Assembly (NCBI GenBank): GCA_035294465.1
Contig: DATGKW010000232.1
Location: 1-21,865, forward strand
DNA: 21,865 nucleotides
Reading direction: 5' to 3'
Origin: Paraktedonobacter sp035294465
GTDB taxonomy: Bacteria; Chloroflexota; Ktedonobacteria; Ktedonobacterales; Ktedonobacteraceae
Part shown: positions 14,729-21,730 of the stretch, piece by piece
How the letters are laid out: every line of letters starts with the position of its first letter
How positions within the stretch are numbered: position 1 is the stretch's first letter
Notes under the pieces: model-generated
Told to the model about the DNA's origin: nothing
Databases searched by the model: none
What the model saw: only the letters and a program-made list of their open reading frames with translations
Translations under genes and position numbers: made by a program

Positions 14729-15118
14729 CTACTCCTTCTTCATCGCCCGGTCCTCAATAATCTTGCGGCATTTCTTGCAGACGCGGACAGTACGCTCCTT
14801 TTCGTTGATCACGCGGCGCTCGTGGGCAACCCTGGTAGGTTTGCCACACTCGGAGCAGATCAGCATCGTATTGGAGACATGGATGGGCATGGCCTTGTCG
14901 ATCACGCCACCCTGGCGAGCTTGCGCGCCCTGAGGTTTCACATGCTTTTTCACCATGTTCAGGCCCTCTACCACAACCTTATCGATTTGTGGCATTGCCC
15001 GCGAAACCGTACCCTGTTTTCCCCTATCCTTGCCAGTGAGGATCAAGACAGTATCACCTTTCTTGATATTCATCTTGGCAAGGTGCAGAGGCTTTTTCTC
15101 TTTTTGTCGTGTTGCCAT
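14729..15118 (-). CDS. rplX: 50S ribosomal protein L24
   Basis: Assembly-initiating large-subunit protein near the exit tunnel. The 129 residues contain a KOW motif (IKKGDTVLILTGKDRGKQGT) and a C-terminal zinc-ribbon-like pair, ICSEC...VCKKC, often seen in L24 of this size. I chose ATG 15118 because GAGG lies 5 nt upstream; a TTG four codons earlier overlaps that site. It is separated from rplN by a 99-bp gap with only a weak 7-bp hairpin (15147-15171). Confidence 0.97.
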   Translation of the reverse strand: MATRQKEKKPLHLAKMNIKKGDTVLILTGKDRGKQGTVSRAMPQIDKVVVEGLNMVKKHVKPQGAQARQGGVIDKAMPIHVSNTMLICSECGKPTRVAHERRVINEKERTVRVCKKCRKIIEDRAMKKE

Positions 15119-15217
15119 TTCTTTCCTCAATAGTTCATCGTTTGTCTTTGTCGCACTCGCGGAACGACAAACATCAACGAAAAACCTTCTGCAAACCGCC
15201 GAAGCGGGTGCTCGCGC

Positions 15218-15586
15218 TTAGAGCACCTCAGGTGCCAGTGAAATGATTTTCATGAAGTTGCGCTCACGTAGCTCGCGAGCGACCGGCCCAAAGATACGGG
15301 TACCACGCGGGTTGTTTCCGGCGGCAATAATCACTGCGGCGTTCTCGTCGAAACGAATATGCGAACCATCAGGACGCGCATACTCTTTCGCGACCCGCAC
15401 AACAACCGCGTTCACAACCTCGCCTTTCTTCACCTGGCCGTTAGGAGCTGCCTGCTTGACCGACGCTTTGATAATATCGCCCACCTCGGCATAGCGCTTG
15501 CGTGAACCACTCATCACGCGAATACACATGATCTCTTTCGCGCCGGTATTATCGGCAACTTTGAGACGAGTCTGTGGCTGAATCAC
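15218..15586 (-). CDS. rplN: 50S ribosomal protein L14
   Basis: Large-subunit protein at the interface, contacting L19 and the 30S. It has 122 residues, exactly the family norm. It starts MIQPQTRLKVADNTGAKEIM. Conserved blocks follow, including GDIIKASVKQAAPNGQVKKG and GTRIFGPVARELRERNFMKI, ending SLAPEVL. The start is GTG 15586, with GGGAGG 6 nt upstream. It begins the usual L14-L24-L5 run. Confidence 0.98.
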   Translation of the reverse strand: MIQPQTRLKVADNTGAKEIMCIRVMSGSRKRYAEVGDIIKASVKQAAPNGQVKKGEVVNAVVVRVAKEYARPDGSHIRFDENAAVIIAAGNNPRGTRIFGPVARELRERNFMKIISLAPEVL

Positions 15587-15598
15587 GGCTTTCCTCCC

Positions 15599-15988
15599 TT
15601 ATTCTTCCGCAGACTCGGCTTCATCAGACGCAGACTCAGACCCGGAAGTCAATTGCGGATCGGCTTCGGCAAGCACTTCCTCCACAGGCACAATCCCGCT
15701 TCCGGGCTTCACGACTTCCAGCAACCGCCAGCGTTTCAATTTGCTAAGCGGGCGCGTCTCCTGAATGCGAACCACGTCGCCAATCTGACAAACATTATCC
15801 TCGTCATGCGCGTAAAAGTGTTTCGTCTGCTTATATGTGCGTTTGTAAATGCGATGCTTTTTCAACGAGACAACTGCAACTACGATTGTCTTGTCCATCT
15901 TGTTGCTGATGACGGTGCCAACCTTCTCCTGGCGACGCCCCCTGGGCTTTGCCGTAGTTTTCTGCGCTTCAACTCGCTGCATCATCAT
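15599..15988 (-). CDS. rpsQ: 30S ribosomal protein S17 with extensions
   Basis: Early-assembling 16S rRNA-binding protein. It has 129 residues against the usual 80-90. The OB-fold core is about 20-95 (KVGTVISNKMDKTIVVAVVS, the KHRIYKRTYKQTKHFYAHDE block, then VRIQETRPLSKLKRWRLLEV). A basic N-terminal stretch of about 20 residues precedes it. An acidic Ser/Glu-rich tail follows (LTSGSESASDEAESAEE). ATG 15988 has GGAGG 7 nt upstream and overlaps the rpmC stop by 4 bp; two more ATGs follow directly. Confidence 0.95.
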   Translation of the reverse strand: MMMQRVEAQKTTAKPRGRRQEKVGTVISNKMDKTIVVAVVSLKKHRIYKRTYKQTKHFYAHDEDNVCQIGDVVRIQETRPLSKLKRWRLLEVVKPGSGIVPVEEVLAEADPQLTSGSESASDEAESAEE

Positions 15989-16191
15989 TCCTGCTCCTCC
16001 AACTGCGACAACCGGTGCATCACGCGAGCAATATCCGTACGTGTCTGCGTAAACACACGGTTATTCTTGATCTCTCCACGCTGCTGTTGCAGGCGCAAGT
16101 TGAATAATTTCAGGCGCAGTTCCTTGAGCTCGCGCTGGGCTTCGCCAATGTTGAAATTCATAATCTGCTTGCGGCGCTCATTAACTTTCAA
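15985..16191 (-). CDS. rpmC: 50S ribosomal protein L29
   Basis: Small helical protein at the exit-tunnel rim that helps dock trigger factor and SRP. The 68 residues are typical, with the signature LKELRLKLFNLRLQQQRGEI and TQTRTDIARVMHRL. I chose TTG 16191 because KVNERRKQ matches the family N-terminus and GAGG lies 9 nt upstream. The ATG at 16161 would lose the first helix and has no good site. It overlaps rplP by 11 bp and rpsQ by 4 bp. Confidence 0.95.
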   Translation of the reverse strand: MKVNERRKQIMNFNIGEAQRELKELRLKLFNLRLQQQRGEIKNNRVFTQTRTDIARVMHRLSQLEEQE

Positions 16192-16612
16192 CGCTCTCTG
16201 CCTCCCCTCGAACTAAAAAGCGAGTTTTAATGGGCAGTTTATGGCTGGCCAGGCGTACCGCTTCCTTAGCAACCTCCTCGGAAACGCCACCAATCTCAAA
16301 GATAACACGGCCTGGCTTGATAACTGCGACATAGTGATCAACCGCGCCTTTGCCGCTCCCCATACGAGTTTCGGCTGGTTTAGCGGTGATCGGCTTATCT
16401 GGGAATACTCGTATCCACACTTTACCACCGCGCTTCATAAAGCGGGTGAGCGCGATACGCGCGGACTCGATCTGGCGGGATTCCAGCCAGCATGGCTCCA
16501 GGGCCTGTAGCCCAAACTCTCCAAAGGAGAGCGTATTGCCACGCATAGCCATCCCCTTCATACGGCCGCGATGCTGTTTGCGATATTTAAAACGTGACGG
16601 TGCCAGTAACAT
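16181..16612 (-). CDS. rplP: 50S ribosomal protein L16
   Basis: Sits near the A-site tRNA elbow and is needed for late 50S maturation. It has 143 residues, standard length. It begins MLLAPSRFKYRKQHRGRMKG. Conserved blocks are RFMKRGGKVWIRVFPDKPIT, ETRMGSGKGAVDHYVAVIKP and GRVIFEIGGVSEEVAKEAVR. ATG 16612 follows GAGGAG. The C-terminus overlaps the TTG start of rpmC. Confidence 0.98.
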   Translation of the reverse strand: MLLAPSRFKYRKQHRGRMKGMAMRGNTLSFGEFGLQALEPCWLESRQIESARIALTRFMKRGGKVWIRVFPDKPITAKPAETRMGSGKGAVDHYVAVIKPGRVIFEIGGVSEEVAKEAVRLASHKLPIKTRFLVRGEAESVES

Positions 16613-16627
16613 GGCTTTGAATCTCCT

Positions 16628-17776
16628 CTACTCGCTCTCAGAAGCACCGGTTTCAGGTGCGGGTGACGGAGTCGCTTCGGCCTCGCTGCTCTCAACCGGT
16701 TCCTGCGCCTCTGGAGCTGGGGCCGGGACCGTTTTCCCGCCACGTGGTGGACGTGCTGGCGGCGGAGTCGCTTCGGCTCCACTGACCTCACTTGTAACAA
16801 CAGGCTCTCGCTCCTGCGCCTCTGGACCTGGCGCGGCTTTCTCGCCACGAGCCGGTCGTGCCGGTCGTTCACCCATCGGGCGAGATGTACGGGGTGAACG
16901 TTCTCCCTGAGCACGTTCACTTCGTGGACCTCGCTCGCCTCGCGGACCTCGCTCTCCCTGAGCACGTTCACCTCGCGGACCTCGCTCGCCTCTTGAACTC
17001 CGCTCTCCCTGGGCGCGCTCTCCTCGCGGACCTCGCTCGCCTCTTGAACTCCGCTCTCCTCGCGGGCCCCGACGCTCGCCACGCTCTTCGCGCTGGGGGA
17101 CAAACGACGGCTGCTCCTGCGTCAGTTCGCTGATCTCACGCCGTTTATCGGGCAAGATATCGCCCTTATAGATCCAGACTTTGATGCCAATGACCCCAAA
17201 GGTCGTGTGGGCCTCGGCCAGTCCGTAGTCAATATCGGCGCGTAGCGTATGCAGGGGAATCTTCCCCTCAATCTCTTTCTCAGAGCGCGCGATTTCCGCG
17301 CCTCCGAGGCGACCACCGATGATTACACGGATACCCCTGGCATTTGCCCGCATCGTTTTCTGGACGGCCTGCTTCATAGCGCGGCGGAAAGAGACGCGCT
17401 TCTCCAGCTGTTCCGCGATACTGCGGCCCACCAGATAAGCATCCAGCTCAGGCTGGCGAATCTCCACGATGTTCAAACGGACACGTTTCTTGGTCAGGTT
17501 CTCCAGTTGAGCACGCAGTTCATCAACTTTGGTGCCGCTACGGCCAATTACAACACCAGGCTTGGCCGTGTGAATCGTCACAGACACCTGATTCGCTGCT
17601 GCGCGCTCGATCTCGATGCGCGAAACCGCAGCGTCGAAAAGCTTTTCGTTAATGATCTTGCGCAGCTTGAAATCTTCTGCGAACAGATCCTTATAATTGC
17701 GCTCAGCGTACCAGCGGGACTGCCAGCCTTTTACGACGCCAAGCCTGAAACCAATGGGATGTACTTTATGTCCCAA
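16628..17776 (-). CDS. rpsC: 30S ribosomal protein S3 with a long repeat-bearing tail
   Basis: Forms the mRNA entry channel with S4 and S5. It has 382 residues against the usual 210-240. Residues 1-215 are canonical: MGHKVHPIGFRLGVVKGWQS at the start, the KH-domain loop GRSG at 78-81 in VIGRSGTKVDELRAQL, and ending WIYKGDILPDKR. Residues about 228-310 are RGE-rich with a 17-residue tandem repeat. The last 70 or so are Pro/Ala/Glu-rich. The start is TTG 17776, with AAAGGAGG 5 nt upstream. There is no frameshift, so the tail is genuine. Confidence 0.97.
   Translation of the reverse strand: MGHKVHPIGFRLGVVKGWQSRWYAERNYKDLFAEDFKLRKIINEKLFDAAVSRIEIERAAANQVSVTIHTAKPGVVIGRSGTKVDELRAQLENLTKKRVRLNIVEIRQPELDAYLVGRSIAEQLEKRVSFRRAMKQAVQKTMRANARGIRVIIGGRLGGAEIARSEKEIEGKIPLHTLRADIDYGLAEAHTTFGVIGIKVWIYKGDILPDKRREISELTQEQPSFVPQREERGERRGPRGERSSRGERGPRGERAQGERSSRGERGPRGERAQGERGPRGERGPRSERAQGERSPRTSRPMGERPARPARGEKAAPGPEAQEREPVVTSEVSGAEATPPPARPPRGGKTVPAPAPEAQEPVESSEAEATPSPAPETGASESE
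16904..17056 (-). repeat. 51-bp tandem repeat inside rpsC
   Basis: Three consecutive 51-bp units encode S3 residues 241-291. The unit is ERSSRGERGPRGERAQG; the first two copies are identical at protein level and the third is degenerate (ERGPRGERGPRSERAQG). At DNA level TCTTGAACTC recurs at 16991 and 17042, confirming the 51-bp period. The length is a multiple of three, so copy-number change would preserve the frame. Confidence 0.88.
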
Positions 17777-17793
17777 GCTGTCCTCCTTTTAGC

Positions 17794-18144
17794 TTAGCGT
17801 CCCATATCGGCCCGATCGTCCGAGACGATCACCGTTACATGGCAGAAACGCCGCAAGATATGCCCTACGCGCCCATGTGAGCGCGCTTTAAAGCGCTTGA
17901 TGCGCATCCCGTCGTCCGTTACAATATTCAGAATATAGAGATCATCAGGGTCCAGATTATAATTATTCTCCGCGTTCGCTGCCGCCGAGGCCACAACCTT
18001 ACTTACGGGCCTCGCACCAGCATTGGGTATAAATTGCAGATACGCGAGAGCCTCATTAACGCTCAGCCCTTTGACAGCATCCGTGACCAGGCGCACTTTC
18101 CGCGGTGGAATACCAATATCTCTGGCAATAGCTCGAACTTGCAT
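17794..18144 (-). CDS. rplV: 50S ribosomal protein L22
   Basis: Lines the peptide exit tunnel with L4, and its beta-hairpin loop is a known macrolide-resistance site. It has 116 residues, standard length. It starts MQVRAIARDIGIPPRKVRLV and continues DAVKGLSVNEALAYLQFIPN. The tunnel-loop region ends in RIKRFKARSHGRVGHILRRF, followed by CHVTVIVSD. ATG 18144 lies 8 bp after rpsS. Confidence 0.98.
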   Translation of the reverse strand: MQVRAIARDIGIPPRKVRLVTDAVKGLSVNEALAYLQFIPNAGARPVSKVVASAAANAENNYNLDPDDLYILNIVTDDGMRIKRFKARSHGRVGHILRRFCHVTVIVSDDRADMGR

Positions 18145-18152
18145 TTCAAACC

Positions 18153-18440
18153 TCAGCGGACCGAAGTGGTCCTTTCACTTTTCCCACCGGCATGGCCACG
18201 AAAGTGGCGCGTAGGGGCGAACTCACCTAATTTGTGGCCCACCATGTTTTCGGTGATGTAGATAGGCACGTGCGTCTTGCCATTATGGACACCGATCGTC
18301 ATCCCCACCATCTGGGGGAAGATGGTCGAAGCACGCGACCAGGTCTTGATCACGCGGCGGTCGCCACTCTTCATCATCGCCAGAACCTTTTTTCTGAGCG
18401 ACTCATGTATATATGGCCCTTTTTTCCTTGAGCGCGACAT
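18153..18440 (-). CDS. rpsS: 30S ribosomal protein S19
   Basis: Small-subunit head protein that contacts S13 and the A-site finger. It has 95 residues, standard length. It starts MSRSRKKGPYIHESLRKKV. Conserved blocks are TWSRASTIFPQMVGMTIGVH and TENMVGHKLGEFAPTRHFRG, then the end HAGGKSERTTSVR. ATG 18440 lies only 2 bp after the rplB stop. Confidence 0.98.
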   Translation of the reverse strand: MSRSRKKGPYIHESLRKKVLAMMKSGDRRVIKTWSRASTIFPQMVGMTIGVHNGKTHVPIYITENMVGHKLGEFAPTRHFRGHAGGKSERTTSVR

Positions 18441-18442
18441 TC

Positions 18443-19279
18443 CTACTTCCTCCTGCCAGCGTTACGACGTCGTACAATAAAGCGATCCGTTCTCTTATTT
18501 TTGCGTGTCTTATATCCCATCGCAGGTTTGCCCCAGGGAGTCTGCGGCTGCCCACCAATGGGCGCACGGCCTTCGCCGCCGCCATGAGGATGATCGCGCG
18601 GGTTCATGACAGATCCGCGGACGCTGGGACGACGGCCCATGTGACGCGCTCGCCCGGCCTTGCCGATGCTCTGGTTTTCATGGTCAACATTCCCAACCTG
18701 GCCAATTGTGGCTGAGCAGAGAATATGCACGCGGCGCTGCTCGCCTGACGGCAGGCGGATCAGAGCATAATCTCCCTCTTTGGCCATCAACTGCGCTCCA
18801 GTTCCGGCACCGCGAACCATCTGACCGCCACGGCCTCTCGTCAACTCGATGTTGTGAATTACCGTACCGGCCGGAATATTCTTCAACGGCAGCGCATTGC
18901 CGGGCTTGATATCGGCCTCGGGACCCGCCATTACGCGGTCACCAACCTTGAGGCCCAGCGGCGCGATGATATAGCGCTTCTCCCCATCAAGATAGTGCAG
19001 CAGAGCAATGCGGGCCGAACGATTCGGATCATACTCGATGGCCGCGACCTTCGCCGGCACGCCCAGCTTATTGCGCTTGAAGTCAATCAAGCGATAGGCA
19101 CGCTTGGCACCGCCCCCACGATGGCGAACGGTGATCTTCCCCTGGTTATTGCGCCCGGCATGCTTCTTCAGCCTCACCACCAGAGATTTCTCCGGTCGAG
19201 TCTTGGTGATCTCCTCGAAAGTCGAGACTGACATGCCACGACGGCCAGGAGATGTTGGTCGATACTGTCTGATTGGCAT
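18443..19279 (-). CDS. rplB: 50S ribosomal protein L2
   Basis: Highly conserved 23S-binding protein near the peptidyl-transferase centre. It has 278 residues, standard length. It starts MPIRQYRPTSPGRRGMSV. The core shows AGRNNQGKITVRHRGGGAKR, then IEYDPNRSARIALLHYLDGE, and GRRPSVRGSVMNPRDHPHGG. The catalytic-region HPHGGGEGRAPIGG and the C-terminal KTRKNKRTDRFIVRRR are intact. ATG 19279 has a weak GAG-type site and lies 16 bp after rplW. Confidence 0.99.
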   Translation of the reverse strand: MPIRQYRPTSPGRRGMSVSTFEEITKTRPEKSLVVRLKKHAGRNNQGKITVRHRGGGAKRAYRLIDFKRNKLGVPAKVAAIEYDPNRSARIALLHYLDGEKRYIIAPLGLKVGDRVMAGPEADIKPGNALPLKNIPAGTVIHNIELTRGRGGQMVRGAGTGAQLMAKEGDYALIRLPSGEQRRVHILCSATIGQVGNVDHENQSIGKAGRARHMGRRPSVRGSVMNPRDHPHGGGEGRAPIGGQPQTPWGKPAMGYKTRKNKRTDRFIVRRRNAGRRK

Positions 19280-19295
19280 CTCTCACACTCTTTCT

Positions 19296-19592
19296 TTATG
19301 CCCTCAAGGCGTCGATTGACTCACCTTCGGCAAGTGTGACAATCGCTTTCTTCCACTCGCGAGCCGCTAAGGGTCGAGGAGCAGCACCCCGGCGCCGCAA
19401 CATCCGCTTCTTTCCGGGCATGCGGATCATATTCACCGAGACTACCTTCACCTTGAAAAGCGTCTCTACTGCGCGGCGCACGTCAATCTTGTTGGCCTCT
19501 AACGCCACTTTGAACGTATATTTGTTCAGCTTTTGCAGGTTTACCGTTTTTTCAGTAACGATGCCGTGGCGTATGACTTCTGTGATTTCCAC
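19296..19592 (-). CDS. rplW: 50S ribosomal protein L23
   Basis: Sits at the exit-tunnel rim and docks trigger factor and SRP. It has 98 residues, standard length. It starts MEITEVIRHGIVTEKTVNLQ. The core is KYTFKVALEANKIDVRRAVE, then TLFKVKVVSVNMIRMPGKKR. The start is GTG 19592, with AGGAG upstream inside the rplD stop region (5-bp gap). Confidence 0.97.
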   Translation of the reverse strand: MEITEVIRHGIVTEKTVNLQKLNKYTFKVALEANKIDVRRAVETLFKVKVVSVNMIRMPGKKRMLRRRGAAPRPLAAREWKKAIVTLAEGESIDALRA

Positions 19593-19597
19593 GGTTC

Positions 19598-20425
19598 CTA
19601 CTCCTTCTCATCCTCAGCAGACTTGCCCACCTCATCGTCTTCAGACGGCTCCTCATCCTCAGTAGACTCGTTTGCTTCGTCTTCGGACTTTTCCTCGTCC
19701 TCGGATGACTCGTTTGCTTCGTCGATTTCTTCGGCGGCCTCTTCTGCCTCGGCCAGTTCACTAGCGATGCGCTGGCTGGCCTCTTCGGCGCTCAAACCCT
19801 CACCAAACACCAGTTCAATCCAGCGCACTGTATGGACTGGCATAATCACATAGTCATGCTTGAGCAACTCGATTACGTTAATTGAAGAGACATGCTGCAC
19901 TTTGGCAGAAGGAATATTCCGCGCCGAGAGTATAATGTTCTCATCGCGCCGTGGGAGCATCATGAGCACCCGCTTGCCATTGACAGGCAGGCTCTCCAGG
20001 ATCTCTAGCATATCCCTTGTGCGCGGTTCGCCCAGAGCCAGCTTATCCAGGACGATTAACTGTTCATTGGCTACTTTATCGGACAGAGCTGACTTGATCG
20101 CCAGGCGGCGCATCTTCTTTGGCACATCGTGATGATATCGGTGCGGTCTGGGTCCCCAGACGACGCCACCGCCACGATATTGCGGAGCGCGTGTGCTACC
20201 CTGGCGAGCTCTACCGGTGCCTTTCTGTCTCCACGGTTTTTTACCACCGCCCGAAACTTCGCCGCGAGTTTTAGTTGAAGCATTACCCTGGCGGCGATTG
20301 ACCAGTTGCGCAACCACAACCTGGTGGAGCACCGCCTCGTTTGGGGTAACTCCAAATACCTGCTCGCTCAGCTCGAGCTCTTCTACGGCCTCCCCGGCCA
20401 TGTTATACACTGTCGTCGAAGGCAT
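19598..20425 (-). CDS. rplD: 50S ribosomal protein L4 with acidic tail
   Basis: Forms the tunnel constriction with L22. In E. coli it also represses the S10 operon. It has 275 residues against the usual 205-210. The canonical core is 1-209, with RGEVSGGGKKPWRQKGTGRA, RQGSTRAPQYRGGGVVWGPR and SALSDKVANEQLIVLDKL. Residues about 210-275 form a strongly acidic tail (NESSEDEEKSEDEANESTED) with two 14-residue repeats. I chose ATG 20425, which has GAGGT 7 nt upstream; ATG 20443 would overlap rplC. Confidence 0.96.
   Translation of the reverse strand: MPSTTVYNMAGEAVEELELSEQVFGVTPNEAVLHQVVVAQLVNRRQGNASTKTRGEVSGGGKKPWRQKGTGRARQGSTRAPQYRGGGVVWGPRPHRYHHDVPKKMRRLAIKSALSDKVANEQLIVLDKLALGEPRTRDMLEILESLPVNGKRVLMMLPRRDENIILSARNIPSAKVQHVSSINVIELLKHDYVIMPVHTVRWIELVFGEGLSAEEASQRIASELAEAEEAAEEIDEANESSEDEEKSEDEANESTEDEEPSEDDEVGKSAEDEKE
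19637..19720 (-). repeat. 42-bp tandem repeat inside rplD
   Basis: Two units encode L4 residues 236-249 and 250-263: EANESSEDEEKSED and EANESTEDEEPSED. The DNA copies share the core GACTCGTTTGCTTCGTC on the plus strand. The period is a multiple of three and keeps the frame. Confidence 0.8.
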
Positions 20426-20435
20426 TCTGGTTACC

Positions 20436-21233
20436 TCATACATGCTTCTTGATCATGAGCAACCCGCCATTGGCACCAGGCACTGAACCCTTCACCAAAA
20501 GCAGATTGCGCTCAGGATCAGCTTGAATCACTTGCAGTTTCTTTATCGTCACACGCTCATTTCCCATGTGACCGGCCATACGCGTGCCCTTGAGCACGCG
20601 ACCGGGCGTCGTGCCGGAACCGATAGAACCTGGCGCGCGATGACGGTCCGATTGCCCATGGGTCTTAGGGCCGCCGCCAAAACCGTGACGTTTGACTCCA
20701 CCCTGAAATCCCTTACCTTTGCTGGTGCCAACAATATCGACAGACTCGCCAACTTTGAACAGGCTCGCGTCAAAGGTTTTCCCCAGCTCCAGACCTTCTA
20801 ACGAGGCCCCTGGCTGCATGCCTACTTCGCGCAAAACTTTGAAAGGTCCCAGTTCGGGACCGGGCCTCCGCTGGCGGTTCTCCTGAACTTTCAGCAACTT
20901 GGCAATCTGTTTATCTTGCTTCTCTTCCGCCTTCTCTTCATCCTCGGTAGAAGCTTTCTTTCCATGTTTCTGCTGATATTCTTGCAGACGCTTGCGCTGA
21001 GCCCTGAGCAAGGGCAACTTGTGCCCCAGATGTCCCAGTTCAGGACGAGTTACGCTCTTTAAACGCGCCTGCTCAAAACCAATCTGGACAGCTTCGTAGC
21101 CATCGCGGGCAACAGTCTTAATTTGTGTTACAACACACGGGCCGGCCTCGATCACGGTTACTGGTATAGCAGTCCCATTTGGACCAAACACCTGAGTCAT
21201 GCCGACCTTCCTGCCCAACAATCCACTGAGCAT
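20436..21233 (-). CDS. rplC: 50S ribosomal protein L3 with a central insertion
   Basis: Initiates 50S assembly and reaches the peptidyl-transferase centre. It has 265 residues against the usual 205-220. Residues 1-72 (MLSGLLGRKVGMTQVFGPNG) and about 128-265 are canonical, with SKGKGFQGGVKRHGFGGGPK, THGQSDRHRAPGSIGSGTTP and GRVLKGTRMAGHMG. Between them lie about 55 charged residues (EDEEKAEEKQDKQIAKLLKV). ATG 21233 has GGGAGG about 8 nt upstream. An upstream in-frame start at 21290 would add 19 unrelated residues and lacks family support. Confidence 0.96.
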   Translation of the reverse strand: MLSGLLGRKVGMTQVFGPNGTAIPVTVIEAGPCVVTQIKTVARDGYEAVQIGFEQARLKSVTRPELGHLGHKLPLLRAQRKRLQEYQQKHGKKASTEDEEKAEEKQDKQIAKLLKVQENRQRRPGPELGPFKVLREVGMQPGASLEGLELGKTFDASLFKVGESVDIVGTSKGKGFQGGVKRHGFGGGPKTHGQSDRHRAPGSIGSGTTPGRVLKGTRMAGHMGNERVTIKKLQVIQADPERNLLLVKGSVPGANGGLLMIKKHV

Positions 21234-21252
21234 ATCCTTTCCTCCCTTCTCT

Positions 21253-21335
21253 GCTGTAGCTCTCAACATCTCTTTATTGCCACCCGGCATAGCATTTTGC
21301 CGACGGACGCAATACTATCTGTAAGCAGCTACAGC
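21253..21335 (-). promoter_or_regulatory. Possible long-range stem between rpsJ and rplC
   Basis: GCTGTAGCT (21253-21261) is the exact reverse complement of AGCTACAGC (21327-21335). The latter includes the rpsJ stop codon, and the former lies just upstream of the rplC Shine-Dalgarno. The 65-nt interior has a 5-bp inner stem (21285-21302). It could couple or regulate rplC translation. A 9-bp match may also be chance. Confidence 0.3.
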
Positions 21336-21646
21336 TTGATCTCGATATCTACCCCCGCGGGTAGATTTAGTCGTGTCAATGACTCAACCGTCTTGCTGGT
21401 TGGATCGAGAATATCTATCAGACGCTTATGCGTGCGTATCTCGAACTGCTCGCGTGAATCCTTATCGATAAAAGGAGAGCGTATCACGGTGAACTTGTCA
21501 ATTTCCGTTGGCAGAGGCACCGGCCCAGAGACGCGCGCCCCGGTTTGCTGCGCGGCGTCTACGATCTGCATCGCCGACTGGTCGAGAATGCGGTGATCAT
21601 ATGCTTTCAGGCGAATGCGAATTCGCTGTTTTGCTCCTGTCGCCAT
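21329..21646 (-). CDS. rpsJ: 30S ribosomal protein S10
   Basis: Small-subunit head protein; in many bacteria it is also the NusB partner in antitermination. It has 105 residues, standard length. MATGAKQRIRIRLKAYDHRI is the canonical start, with LDQSAMQIVDAAQQTGARVS, GPVPLPTEIDKFTVIRSPFI and DKDSREQFEIRTHKRLIDIL following. I chose ATG 21646, with AGGAG 6 nt upstream; the longer frame to 21718 adds unrelated residues across a palindrome. Confidence 0.98.
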   Translation of the reverse strand: MATGAKQRIRIRLKAYDHRILDQSAMQIVDAAQQTGARVSGPVPLPTEIDKFTVIRSPFIDKDSREQFEIRTHKRLIDILDPTSKTVESLTRLNLPAGVDIEIKL

Positions 21647-21691
21647 TCTTTTTCTCCTGTGTGAGGGGCGAAGTCTCGCACCCAATCTCAT

Positions 21692-21711
21692 GGGCGCAAG
21701 TACTTGCGCCC
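21692..21711 (-). promoter_or_regulatory. Perfect 20-nt palindrome between tuf and rpsJ
   Basis: GGGCGCAAGTACTTGCGCCC is its own reverse complement. As RNA it forms an 8-bp GC-rich stem with a GUAC loop. It lies in the 84-bp gap between the tuf stop and rpsJ, about 45 nt before the rpsJ start. No T-run follows. It may be a leader hairpin of the S10 operon, a processing site, or a protein-binding palindrome. Confidence 0.5.
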
Positions 21712-21730
21712 TCGACACCAGTACATATGT

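Noticed and set aside
15131..15217. Regulatory element in the rplN-rplX gap
   Set aside because: Only a 7-bp stem with an 11-nt loop and a repeated GACAAA are visible, too weak to call.
16904..17056. Possible CRISPR-like array
   Set aside because: The repeats are contiguous, coding and in frame within rpsC, without unique spacers.
16558..17103. Minus-strand open frame rich in Glu/Val/Arg overlapping rpsC and rplP
   Set aside because: It is an out-of-frame reading of the repeat-bearing S3 tail. Its apparent repeats come from the 51-bp repeat.
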